Shown: positions 6,617 through 13,480, counted from the stretch's first letter. The stretch: DNA of 16,818 nt from Candidatus Gastranaerophilales bacterium (GCA_944323095.1 CALURE010000018.1:1-16818), one strand, 5' to 3'. Made by a program: numbers and translations. The notes: generated by a model from the sequence alone, not told the origin.

Positions 6617-7303
6617 ATGAAAAAGATTACAATACTCATTCCCGTATTTAATGAAGTAAATACTCTTGATAAGATTATTGAAAAAGTTGTTAACGCTCCA
6701 TTTGGCGGACTTGATAAAGAAATTATTTTGATAGATGACTACTCAACTGACGGAACAAGGGATTTATACACAAAATACCCGTACAAAGTTTTGTATCACG
6801 AATATAATCAGGGCAAAGGCGCAGCATTAAGAACAGGATTTAAAGAGGCAACAGGTGATATAATAGTAATTCAGGACGCTGATCTTGAATATGATCCTGT
6901 TGACTATGAGCCTCTTATTAAACTGATATTAGACGGTCAGGCAGATGTGTGCTACGGAACAAGGCTTTCGGGCGGAAAACCTTCAAGATCATTTATGTTT
7001 CATCATCTTATAGGGAACAAATTTTTATCACTTTTAACAAATATTTTGTACGGTTCAACCTTAACCGATATGGAAACATGTTATAAAGCTTTTAAAGCAG
7101 ATTTCATTAAAGGAATTGAGATTAAGTCAGACAGATTTGATTTTGAACCCGAAATAACTGCAAAAGTTTTAAAAAGAAAAGCAAGATTGTATGAAGTTCC
7201 GATTTCATATTACGGACGCGAATTTTCCGAAGGGAAAAAAATTACGTGGAAAGACGGATTTACTGCCATTCTCGCACTTATTAAATACAGGTTTACTGAT
7301 TAA
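6617..7303 (+). CDS. GT2 family glycosyltransferase (dolichol/polyprenol-phosphate sugar synthase type)
   Basis: The 228-residue enzyme begins MKKITILIPVFNEVNTL, the nucleotide-binding start of GT-A fold GT2 enzymes. It carries DD at 40-41 (ILIDDYSTDGT) and a DAD metal-binding motif at 87-89 (VIQDADLEYDP), followed by the acceptor-side region around DMETCYKAF and FDFEPEITAKV. This pattern and length match polyprenyl-phosphate mannose/glucose synthases (DPM1-like), which transfer a sugar from a nucleotide donor to a lipid phosphate at the inner face of the membrane. There are no transmembrane helices, so it is a soluble DPM1-type form. The ribosome site CGGAG lies 6 nt before the ATG. It is transcribed alone and divergently from the HD-GYP operon. 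The donor sugar cannot be read from sequence. Confidence 0.85.
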   Translation: MKKITILIPVFNEVNTLDKIIEKVVNAPFGGLDKEIILIDDYSTDGTRDLYTKYPYKVLYHEYNQGKGAALRTGFKEATGDIIVIQDADLEYDPVDYEPLIKLILDGQADVCYGTRLSGGKPSRSFMFHHLIGNKFLSLLTNILYGSTLTDMETCYKAFKADFIKGIEIKSDRFDFEPEITAKVLKRKARLYEVPISYYGREFSEGKKITWKDGFTAILALIKYRFTD

Positions 7304-7340
7304 CCATCAGAAGATAAGATGGTAAGAAGATTGGAAGTAT
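7303..7340 (+). repeat. Lone purine arm of the dispersed hairpin repeat (copy D), with a small stem
   Basis: Directly after the GT2 stop codon, AGAAGATAAGATGGTAAGAA and the following AGATTGGAAG match the purine arm seen at 868, 1056, 1225 and 8456. The pyrimidine partner is missing. ACCATC (7303-7308) and GATGGT (7318-7323) form a short stem. No U-tract follows, so it is not an obvious terminator. Confidence 0.5.
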
Positions 7341-7364
7341 CAATAGGCAGTTTTGGTGCAATAT

Positions 7365-7610
7365 GACAAAAACTTAATAAGTTGGCGGAAAGGGCAAAAA
7401 AACTCCGACAAAAACTTAATAAGTCAAACAAAATTTGGCGGAAAGGGTAAAAAACTCCGACAAAAACTTAATAAGTCAAACAAAATTTGGCGGAAAGGGC
7501 AAAAAAACTCTGACAAAAATTTAATAAGTCAAATAAAATTTGGCGGAAAGGGTAAAAAACTCCGACAAAAACTTAATAAGTCAAACAAAATTTGGCGGAA
7601 AGGGTAAAAA
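7365..7610. repeat. Tandem array of five ~52-bp units upstream of the M48-like gene
   Basis: Five direct repeats occupy 7365-7406 (42 bp, lacking 11 bp), 7407-7458 (52), 7459-7511 (53), 7512-7563 (52) and 7564-7610 (47, incomplete at its end). Each unit contains a near-palindrome ACTTAATAAGT (7372, 7414, 7466, 7519 as ATTTAATAAGT, 7571) and a GGCGGAAAGGG stretch. Apart from the short first unit the spacing is 52-53 bp, about five turns of B-DNA, so the dyads face the same side of the helix. The last unit supplies the ribosome binding site of the next gene. Units are 1-2 bp out of codon phase, so the array is not coding. Confidence 0.9.
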
Positions 7611-7615
7611 GAAAA

Positions 7616-8452
7616 ATGAAAAAGATTATTCTATCGTTATTTTTAGCAGCATCACTTGCAGCTCCATCATTTTCGGCAACATGGAGCGCTGTAGACAGAG
7701 TTCCGACAGTGGGTAAACAGGTTTTGACCAAAAACAGCCTGCCATCCGACACTAAATTTGTCGTAACCGAAACAGAAGTTGCAAACAGCACATCAAATGC
7801 AAATAATGAACTTTACATCAGCAAAACTAATCTTAATTACACAGGAAACGACAATGAAGTTGCCGCAGTTATTTCTCAGGAACTCGGCGCGCTCATAAAT
7901 GCAAATGCATCTAAAAAGAAATTAGTTTCTAATATTACAAGCGCAATTGCCGGAAGCTTTGTAGACACATCTTTAGAAACAACAGCACTTGCGGCAAATG
8001 AGCTTACGCTGAATAATATGTCAGAAAAAGATCAGATGAATGCAGATATAACAGGTGTTGATTTGATGATTCAGGCAGGCTACAACCCGCTTGCCATGAT
8101 TGTTGTATTAGGCAAAATGCCGGGGTCTACAATGGATTTATTAAAAAGCCAGCCGAATAACTTCAAGCGCTCAATGTATATTTATGACTACCTTGCTTAC
8201 AACTACCCTTCAAAAGTAAAAGCAGGATACGGATGTCAGGAATACAGAAATTTTACAGCTTACATTCAGCCGACACTTGATGAAAGAAATTCAAGCGAAA
8301 AGAAGCTTGCAAAATGGGAAAAAGAACAGGCTAAATTGAAAAAAGAAAGAGCAAAACAAATTGCCAAATACAAAGCAACAGGCGGTCTTAATGGCTGGGA
8401 TGCATCTTACACTATTTTGAAAAACCTGTCTGAAAATGCAGAAGTGAAATAA
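7616..8452 (+). CDS. Exported M48-metallopeptidase-like protein with degenerate zinc site
   Basis: The 278-residue product starts at the ATG at 7616, which directly follows GGCGGAAAGGG from the last tandem repeat; a TTG at 7592 would only add a charged, repeat-encoded extension. Residues 1-20 are a clear signal peptide (MKKIILSLFLAASLAAPSFS). The body resembles the M48 peptidase core: NELYISKTNL, then NEVAAVISQELGALINA (80-96), where HExxH is expected, and QMNADITGVDLMIQAGYNPLAMI (140-162), where the ExxxD ligand segment is expected. Both zinc histidines are replaced (QELGA, 88-92) and the third ligand Glu is Gln (Q140); the catalytic-position Glu89 remains. It therefore probably cannot bind zinc and acts as a pseudo-protease. 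A charged, coiled-coil-like segment lies at 222-254. The assignment rests on motif alignment by eye. Confidence 0.72.
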   Translation: MKKIILSLFLAASLAAPSFSATWSAVDRVPTVGKQVLTKNSLPSDTKFVVTETEVANSTSNANNELYISKTNLNYTGNDNEVAAVISQELGALINANASKKKLVSNITSAIAGSFVDTSLETTALAANELTLNNMSEKDQMNADITGVDLMIQAGYNPLAMIVVLGKMPGSTMDLLKSQPNNFKRSMYIYDYLAYNYPSKVKAGYGCQEYRNFTAYIQPTLDERNSSEKKLAKWEKEQAKLKKERAKQIAKYKATGGLNGWDASYTILKNLSENAEVK

Positions 8453-8455
8453 ACC

Positions 8456-8562
8456 GGAAGATAGGAGGGTATGAAGATTGGAAGATAAGCTGATAAAAAT
8501 GTTCAAAAAATTTTTTGAACAATAACAGCCTATCTTCTTACCTTCTTATCTTCCTACCTTCT
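8456..8562. repeat. Purine-arm/pyrimidine-arm inverted repeat, copy E, with palindromic core
   Basis: Two 37-bp arms (8456-8492 and 8526-8562) pair without gaps at 29 of 37 positions, counted by eye. Most of the remaining positions are purine transitions, so several could form G.U pairs in RNA. Between them lies a perfect 22-bp palindrome (8500-8521) centred on six A followed by six T. It begins 3 nt after the stop of the M48-like gene and ends 17 nt before the zinc-ribbon gene, so it could terminate or attenuate transcription between the two. Confidence 0.8.
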
Positions 8563-8579
8563 AAATAAAGGAGATAAAA

Positions 8580-9098
8580 ATGAACGACACAATAGAAAAC
8601 ATAACCTGTCCTGCCTGCGGAAAAACAATGCATAAAGTTTATATGCAGGAAAGCGGTTCCGCTCTTGATGTGTGCTTAGACGGCTGCGGAGGTATATTTT
8701 TTGACGGGCAGGAATTAAAACACTTTGATGAACATTCAGAAAATATTGACGAATTAAAAAATGCGCTTGAGGGCAAAAATTTTGAAAAAACGGATGAAAC
8801 TCAAACCAGAATTTGTCCTGTTTGCGGGAACAATATGGTAAAAAATAACGTAAGCATTAAAAAAGAAATAACAATTGATGAATGCTACAACTGCGGTTCA
8901 AAATTTTTTGACCATGGCGAATTGACCAAAATGCGCGAACAATATGCAACGGAAAAAGACAGACAACAAGATTTTCTGGCATCAACCTATGAAGAAATAG
9001 GCTCAAAAATTGATGCGCTTGAACTTCAAAATCAAATGAACAGAGCAAACCGTTCAAGATTTTTAAAATTATTAGACAAAGTATTTTTAGGAAGATAA
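8580..9098 (+). CDS. Double TFIIB-type zinc-ribbon protein, paralogue 1
   Basis: The 172-residue protein carries two zf-TFIIB-like zinc ribbons. Ribbon 1 has C10/C13 (CPACGKTM) and C32/C36 (DVCLDGCGGIFFDGQEL). Ribbon 2 has C79/C82 (CPVCGNNM) and C102/C105 (ECYNCGSKFFDHGEL). A charged helical tail (about 115-165) follows. Each ribbon ends in the typical G(I/K)FFDxxEL signature. The second Cys pair of ribbon 1 has three residues between cysteines where the family usually has two. There is no signal peptide, so it is cytoplasmic. Zinc binding is expected; the function is unknown, as for most of this family. AAAGGAG lies 7 nt before the ATG. It is followed 4 nt later by a paralogue, so the two are co-transcribed and probably arose by tandem duplication. 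Confidence 0.85.
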   Translation: MNDTIENITCPACGKTMHKVYMQESGSALDVCLDGCGGIFFDGQELKHFDEHSENIDELKNALEGKNFEKTDETQTRICPVCGNNMVKNNVSIKKEITIDECYNCGSKFFDHGELTKMREQYATEKDRQQDFLASTYEEIGSKIDALELQNQMNRANRSRFLKLLDKVFLGR

Positions 9099-9102
9099 AA
9101 AA

Positions 9103-9651
9103 ATGACAGATTCATTAGACATAATAAAATGTCCGGCCTGCGGATGTGAAATGCAAAAAGTATTTATAACAGATAAAGGTATAAATCTTGATGTCTGTTC
9201 AAAAAACTGCGGAGGCATATTCTTTGATTGCAGAGAATTTCAGGACTGCACTTCATCTGTCAATGATGTGTGGGAGCTAAAACAGCTTATTGAAGGTAAA
9301 AACTTCATGCCTGTCGATGAATCTAAAACACGGATTTGTCCTGCTTGCAATACACCTATGATAAAAACAAAATCATTCGGAGTTCAAATAGATACCTGCA
9401 ACAATTGCGGGGGAATTTTCCTTGATAACAACGAATTTGACAGGATAAGAGAACAGATAAAAGCCCAGAAGAAAAAAACAGAATTTCAGGAAAACCAGTA
9501 TAAAAATATTGACCTTCACGAATTTTGCAAAGATGCTCTTGACGAAAATAAAAAATTTCAGATTATATCAAACGTTGCAGATAGATTAAACAGAAGTGCA
9601 TACATGGACCCACGTTATCCTCTTGCTTCGCTTTTCAGACTGTTTTTCTAA
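9103..9651 (+). CDS. Double TFIIB-type zinc-ribbon protein, paralogue 2
   Basis: The 182-residue product has the same layout as its upstream neighbour: ribbon 1 with C10/C13 and C32/C36 (VCSKNCGGIFFDCREF), ribbon 2 with C79/C82 and C99/C102 (TCNNCGGIFLDNNEF). The two proteins share the spacing, the linker pattern (ELK..IEGKNF...DE..TRICP) and a CxxxC in ribbon 1. Beyond about residue 120 they diverge; this one ends in ADRLNRSAYMDPRYPLASLFRLFF. Its last 17 nt overlap the 3' end of the convergent phosphohexomutase gene, so the hydrophobic C-terminus may have been acquired when the reading frame ran into that gene. Cytoplasmic; molecular role unknown. Confidence 0.83.
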   Translation: MTDSLDIIKCPACGCEMQKVFITDKGINLDVCSKNCGGIFFDCREFQDCTSSVNDVWELKQLIEGKNFMPVDESKTRICPACNTPMIKTKSFGVQIDTCNNCGGIFLDNNEFDRIREQIKAQKKKTEFQENQYKNIDLHEFCKDALDENKKFQIISNVADRLNRSAYMDPRYPLASLFRLFF

Positions 9652-11005
9652 GTTTATCAAGTTTTTGCGGGCTGCCGCTTTCGAAGTAAATTCTCAAAAG
9701 CGGCTCGGTTCCGCTTGGACGTATGAGTATCCAGCTTGCATCATCATCAAAATAAAGCTTTACACCGTCTTTTGTATCAATTTTTTTAACTTTAAAATCT
9801 CCTATCTGTTGTTTATTCTTGTAATCTTCCAGTACAGGCTTTATTTCATCTGCATTCTCTAATCTTTTATCAATCCTATCATTATAGAATTTACAGCCGA
9901 CAAAATCATAAAGCTCTTTTTGAAGTTCCACAAGAGATTTGTTTGCATAAGCCATAGCTTCAAGTATAAGCAAATTTGCCAGAATTCCGTCTTTTTCCGG
10001 AATATGTCCCTGAATGCTTAAACCTCCTGATTCCTCTCCGCCAATAACGGGATTAAATTTACGCATGGCTTCCCCGACATGCTTAAATCCGACAGCCGTT
10101 TCAATAACTTCAACTCCGAGTTTTTCAGCAGTTTTATTTAATAAAAGACTTGCTCCGACAGTTTTTACAAGAGAGCCTTTCAGGCCTTTATTTTTGGTTA
10201 GATGAATTAAAAGAATTGCGATAATTTCGTTCGGTGAGACATATTCTCCGTTTTCATTAATGGCACCGAACCTGTCAGAGTCGCCGTCGTTTGCAAAACC
10301 GACAGAATTTGGAGTTTGTTTAACTTTTTCAATCAATTCTTTTAAATATTTCGGCTTAGGTTCAGGCATTCCGCCGCCAAAATTCACATCATGAAACATG
10401 TGAAGGCTGTCATATTTTATGCCGTGGATATCCAAAAGTTTATCAAAATAGCCGATACTAGCGGCATACAGACCATCAAATATTATATGTTTATCAAAAT
10501 TTTTAATCTTTTCAAAATCAATAAGTTTTTCAATATGTCCAAAATAATCAGGAGAAAAATTAAAATTTTTAACATAACCTTTACCTTGAATGCTGAACGG
10601 AACATTTAAATCAAACATAATTTCATCAGTAATATCAGTTGTTGCAGGCCCCGCATAATCAGGAATAAACTTTATCCCGAGATATTCAGGCGGGTTATGA
10701 GAGGCGGTGAACATAACGGCACATGCGTTCAAATGTTTTGCATTATATGCTAAAATAGGAGTCGGAACAATTTTATCGGATAGCAAAACTTCAAAACCAT
10801 AACCTGCAAGCTGTTCAGCAGTCTGCGAGGCAAATTCAAAAGCCATATTCCGCGGGTCATAGCCGACAATTATTTTTTTCTCTAATCCGAAATTATCAAA
10901 AACATATTTGCCTATTGCCTTTGTAACCGTTCTCACGTTTTCTTCGTTAAAATCTTTTCCTACAACAGCTCTCCAGCCGTCAGTCCCGAATTTTATATTA
11001 CTCAT
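9635..11005 (-). CDS. Alpha-D-phosphohexomutase (phosphoglucomutase/phosphomannomutase)
   Basis: The 456-residue enzyme has all four hallmark segments of the family. They are the phospho-serine loop TASHNPP with catalytic S102, the magnesium loop DGDSDRF (240-246), the sugar-recognition loop GEESGG (323-328) and the C-terminal phosphate-binding loop RPSGTEP (429-435). The N-terminus IKFGTDGWRAVVG is also typical. It interconverts hexose 1- and 6-phosphates through a phosphoserine intermediate, feeding glycogen, cell-wall or nucleotide-sugar synthesis. Whether glucose or mannose is preferred cannot be read with certainty; GEESGG favours activity on glucose. The start ATG has GCGAGG upstream. 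It is transcribed divergently from pheA from overlapping promoters, and its 3' end overlaps the zinc-ribbon gene. Confidence 0.93.
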   Translation of the reverse strand: MSNIKFGTDGWRAVVGKDFNEENVRTVTKAIGKYVFDNFGLEKKIIVGYDPRNMAFEFASQTAEQLAGYGFEVLLSDKIVPTPILAYNAKHLNACAVMFTASHNPPEYLGIKFIPDYAGPATTDITDEIMFDLNVPFSIQGKGYVKNFNFSPDYFGHIEKLIDFEKIKNFDKHIIFDGLYAASIGYFDKLLDIHGIKYDSLHMFHDVNFGGGMPEPKPKYLKELIEKVKQTPNSVGFANDGDSDRFGAINENGEYVSPNEIIAILLIHLTKNKGLKGSLVKTVGASLLLNKTAEKLGVEVIETAVGFKHVGEAMRKFNPVIGGEESGGLSIQGHIPEKDGILANLLILEAMAYANKSLVELQKELYDFVGCKFYNDRIDKRLENADEIKPVLEDYKNKQQIGDFKVKKIDTKDGVKLYFDDDASWILIRPSGTEPLLRIYFESGSPQKLDKLRKTV

Positions 11006-11011
11006 TTTATC

Positions 11012-11066
11012 TTGCCTCGCTTTTTTCTTCTGTTATAATAATATTAGAAATAAGGAGTAATCGCAA
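11012..11066. promoter_or_regulatory. Overlapping divergent promoters between the phosphohexomutase gene and pheA
   Basis: Plus strand (pheA): TTGCCT (11012-11017), 16 bp, TATAAT (11034-11039). Minus strand (mutase): TTGCGA (11066-11061), 17 bp, TATTAT (11043-11038). The two -10 boxes overlap by two bases, so the promoters compete for the same DNA. The pheA ribosome site AAGGAG lies inside the minus-strand spacer. Confidence 0.55.
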
Positions 11067-11939
11067 ATGTTAAATTTAGAAACTGTTAAAACAATCGCAT
11101 ATTTAGGCCCTCAGGCTTCATTTACCGAAATGGCAAAAGATGAATTTTGTAAACGATTTAACATAAGCGCATACCCGACTCCCCTGCAGACAATCAGACA
11201 GGTCGTTGAATATGTTGATGACACTCCGGATTCCCTCGGTGTTCTTGCGGTTGAAAATTCAATTGAAGGTGCTGTCAGAGAATCAATGGATAATCTTATG
11301 ATTACAAAAAATCCTAACATAAAAATTCTGTCAGAATGCTACCTTCCAATAAGCCACTGTCTGCTTGCAAGAACAACAGAATTTTCATCAATAACCGGTG
11401 TAATTTCACATCCTCAGGCACTTGCACAGTGTCAGGACTTTATTCATAATGAATTACCTTTTAATGTTAACATCATAGAAGCCGCAAGCACTGCAGAAGC
11501 TGCAAGAAGCCTGCAAAATTATAATCTTACCTACGCGGCAATCGGAAGCAAAAAAACAGCAGAAACTTATAATCTGAATATCTTGCGCGAAAATATAAAC
11601 GACGACAAAACAAACCAGACAAGATTTGTTCTTATAGGCGACTTTGAAACAAAAGAAACAGGAAATGACAAAACTTCAATGGCATTTTCAACAGAAAACA
11701 AACCCGGTGCGCTTTTGAATGTTCTGGAAATTTTTATGGAAAATCACATAAATCTTTCATATATTGCATCACGTCCTTCAAAAAACAAATTCGGAGAATA
11801 TATATTTATAGTCAATTTTGACGGACATATTCATGAACCCAAAATTCTTAATACTATTCAACAGATTAAAGAAAAAACAACCTACATAAGATTTTTCGGA
11901 TCATACAAAAAAAGTAAAGCTATTGCACTTCAGCCGTAA
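11067..11939 (+). CDS. pheA: Prephenate dehydratase with ACT domain
   Basis: The 290-residue protein is a monofunctional prephenate dehydratase that converts prephenate to phenylpyruvate in phenylalanine synthesis. The catalytic domain (about 8-190) shows IAYLGPQASFTEMA, VLAVENSIEGAV (59-70), SHPQALAQC and the TRF motif (185-187, KTNQTRFVLIG). The C-terminal ACT domain (about 203-280) has KPGALLNVL (212-220) and SRPSKNKFGEYIFIVNFDGH, the GAL- and ESRP-type elements that bind phenylalanine for feedback inhibition; ESRP reads ASRP here. There is no chorismate mutase domain. The ribosome site AAGGAG is 9 nt before the ATG. Its last 20 nt overlap the convergent acpS gene. Confidence 0.95.
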   Translation: MLNLETVKTIAYLGPQASFTEMAKDEFCKRFNISAYPTPLQTIRQVVEYVDDTPDSLGVLAVENSIEGAVRESMDNLMITKNPNIKILSECYLPISHCLLARTTEFSSITGVISHPQALAQCQDFIHNELPFNVNIIEAASTAEAARSLQNYNLTYAAIGSKKTAETYNLNILRENINDDKTNQTRFVLIGDFETKETGNDKTSMAFSTENKPGALLNVLEIFMENHINLSYIASRPSKNKFGEYIFIVNFDGHIHEPKILNTIQQIKEKTTYIRFFGSYKKSKAIALQP

Positions 11940-12264
11940 CAAAAGCTATTGCCTTTGTCCTGTCGTGTGAAAGACTAACTTGAAAAACAATGTTCTTTTC
12001 AATTTGTTTTAAAATTCGGATTTGAGGGCATTGTTTTTCATTATGGAATACTTCTATTTTATTATAAGGCACATTTTCGATATCAAGTGCTGTCAAAGCT
12101 TTCACAACAGCTTCTTTTGCACAGAAGCGTGCTGTCAGATGACTCTCCGGTTTTGAAAATTTTAAACAATATTCAAGCTCCAAGGGTGTAAACACTCTGT
12201 GCAGAAAATCATTTGATTTTCCTTTAAATCTTTCAATATCTTCAATATCAACACCGATTGCCAT
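11920..12264 (-). CDS. acpS: Holo-[acyl-carrier-protein] synthase
   Basis: The 114-residue protein matches AcpS in length and motifs: GVDIEDIERF at 4-13 with metal-binding D6, RFCAKEAVVKAL at 46-57 with E51, and LSHDRTKAIAFV near the C-terminus. It transfers the 4'-phosphopantetheine arm from CoA to acyl carrier protein, which is required for fatty acid synthesis. No ribosome binding site is visible before the ATG. An extended -10 promoter ends only 6 bp upstream, so the mRNA may be leaderless. It is convergent and overlapping with pheA; there is no terminator between them. Confidence 0.92.
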   Translation of the reverse strand: MAIGVDIEDIERFKGKSNDFLHRVFTPLELEYCLKFSKPESHLTARFCAKEAVVKALTALDIENVPYNKIEVFHNEKQCPQIRILKQIEKNIVFQVSLSHDRTKAIAFVTAEVQ

Positions 12265-12270
12265 AAAGTG

Positions 12271-12300
12271 ATTTTAGCACAAGATTGACGGATTTTGCAA
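12271..12300 (-). promoter_or_regulatory. Promoter of acpS, predicted to give a leaderless mRNA
   Basis: Minus strand: -35 TTGCAA (12300-12295), 18 bp, extended -10 TGCTAAAAT with TAAAAT at 12276-12271. The start codon follows after only six bases (12264-12262), so transcription should start on or next to the A of ATG. This agrees with the absence of a Shine-Dalgarno sequence. Confidence 0.5.
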
Positions 12301-12314
12301 ACCCGTGGTATAAT
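12285..12314 (+). promoter_or_regulatory. Strong promoter of the tail-fibre cassette
   Basis: Plus strand: -35 TTGACG (12285-12290), 18 bp, -10 TATAAT (12309-12314) preceded by TGG (extended -10). Both hexamers are close to consensus. The leader to the ATG at 12378 is about 57 nt and contains AAAGGG as ribosome site. It overlaps the acpS promoter on the opposite strand. Confidence 0.65.
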
Positions 12315-12377
12315 TAATTATTCAAATGCCTTTTTTAAAATAACATTTTTCATTAAATTAGTCAGAAAGGGAAATTT

Positions 12378-13055
12378 ATGACTAATTCAATGATACCTTA
12401 TTCGTTTGTTCCCGGAACAAAAGCTAAGGCCGGCGAGGTAAATGCGAATTTTATCGCTTTAGCTGACATAATAGAGCAAAATAAAACATCAGCAGCCGGT
12501 GATATAAACGAAATTTATGAAGAACTTGAAACTAAAGCCGATAAAACTGAATTAATCAATGAGTTCACTGTATCGGAAGCAGACACAGATTTAAACGATT
12601 ATAAAACAAAAGGGACTTATATATTTACTGCACTTTACACTCCGGTGAATATTCCAAAAGGAACATCAGGCACATTAATAGTTACCGGTACAGAAGATTC
12701 ACTAATAAAACAAATCTGGTTTTCAAGCGGAGATAATCCTGAAATATTCACAAGAGATTATACAGCAACAAGCTGGGGGGCCTGGAACTCATTATGCGGA
12801 AAACTGCATAAAGCCAATTACGGTTATTTAAAACTTTCAAACGGAATTTTAATACAGTGGGGCTCACACTGGGGATCAGCCGTAACTTATCCTGTAGCTT
12901 TTACAGCTGTAGCCTGTCCTGTTTTAATGAAACAAGGCTATAGTACATCAGCCGAAAGAAGTGACGGCGGATTTTCAGGCCAGACACTTACAGGATTTAA
13001 CTACGGCAGCGGCGGCGCCTTTACGGATATGAACTGGATAGCAATAGGTTTTTAA
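12378..13055 (+). CDS. Phage-type tail fibre/receptor-binding protein
   Basis: The 225-residue protein has the modular look of a short tail fibre. An N-terminal segment with PGTKAKAGEVNANFIALADI (12-31) is typical of phage fibre and baseplate-attached proteins. A coiled-coil-like stretch follows (about 33-62), then a pyocin-knob-like beta region (about 68-138: DLNDYKTKGTYIF...TRDYTATSWGAWNSLCG). The C-terminal tip (about 148-225: GYLKLSNGILIQWGSHWG...FTDMNWIAIGF) resembles the gp53-like C-terminal domain of tail fibres. There is no signal peptide. AAAGGG precedes the ATG. No capsid, portal, tail-tube or integrase gene is in the window, so it is an orphan fibre. It is co-transcribed with the next gene, whose ribosome site overlaps its stop codon. 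The family resemblance is from memory. Confidence 0.75.
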   Translation: MTNSMIPYSFVPGTKAKAGEVNANFIALADIIEQNKTSAAGDINEIYEELETKADKTELINEFTVSEADTDLNDYKTKGTYIFTALYTPVNIPKGTSGTLIVTGTEDSLIKQIWFSSGDNPEIFTRDYTATSWGAWNSLCGKLHKANYGYLKLSNGILIQWGSHWGSAVTYPVAFTAVACPVLMKQGYSTSAERSDGGFSGQTLTGFNYGSGGAFTDMNWIAIGF

Positions 13056-13064
13056 GGAGGAAAA

Positions 13065-13475
13065 ATGAAATATTACGGAACAAAAAATAACAAAGATTAC
13101 GGATTTTATCTTGAAAATTTTGATAATGCCATAGAAATAACTGATGAATACTGGCTTGAATTATTAGACAGGCAAAATAAAGGCAAAATTATTATTCCGT
13201 TTAACAATAATGTTATAGCTGTGAATGAAACAGAATATACATTTGAAGACGGAGTATGGAAAAAACTTTCATCCGAACAGGCTCAATGCAAGCAGCTAAA
13301 AATTCAAAATGCAATTAGAATAAATGAAATTCAGTCAGAATTGAATGATTTAGACAAAAAAAGAATTCGTGCGCTTGCAGAACCTTCGTTGAAAAATGAT
13401 GAACAAACATGGCTTGAATATTATAATACTCAAATAATAGCTTTAAGACAAGAGCTGGAACAAATTTCTGAGTAA
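13065..13475 (+). CDS. Tail-fibre-assembly-like protein
   Basis: The 136-residue protein starts MKYYGTKNNKDYGFYLENFD and lies 9 nt after the fibre gene, with a perfect TAAGGAGG ribosome site that includes the fibre stop codon. The N-terminal half (about 1-90) resembles small proteins encoded after phage tail fibres (Tfa-like chaperones). The C-terminal half (about 95-134) is a predicted coiled coil with NEIQSELNDLDKKRIRALAE, an LDxKxIRAL pattern I associate with phage tail-associated proteins. It probably helps the fibre fold or trimerise, or is a structural partner. The fibre-assembly call rests mainly on gene order and is tentative. A terminator follows immediately. Confidence 0.6.
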   Translation: MKYYGTKNNKDYGFYLENFDNAIEITDEYWLELLDRQNKGKIIIPFNNNVIAVNETEYTFEDGVWKKLSSEQAQCKQLKIQNAIRINEIQSELNDLDKKRIRALAEPSLKNDEQTWLEYYNTQIIALRQELEQISE

Positions 13476-13480
13476 ATAAT

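Noticed and set aside
7353..7607. An open frame of 84 codons through the tandem array
   Set aside because: The repeat unit is not a multiple of three, so the encoded peptide changes frame between copies. The start has no ribosome site and the composition is only that of the repeat.
7365..7610. CRISPR array
   Set aside because: The units are directly adjacent, with no unique spacers, and no cas gene is present.
7592..7615. Upstream TTG start for the M48-like gene
   Set aside because: It would add a lysine/arginine-rich stretch before a complete signal peptide and would place the ribosome site inside the coding region.
9596..9862. Plus-strand frame overlapping the end of the phosphohexomutase gene
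   Set aside because: It is antisense to conserved mutase sequence (the phosphate-binding loop region) and has no ribosome site.
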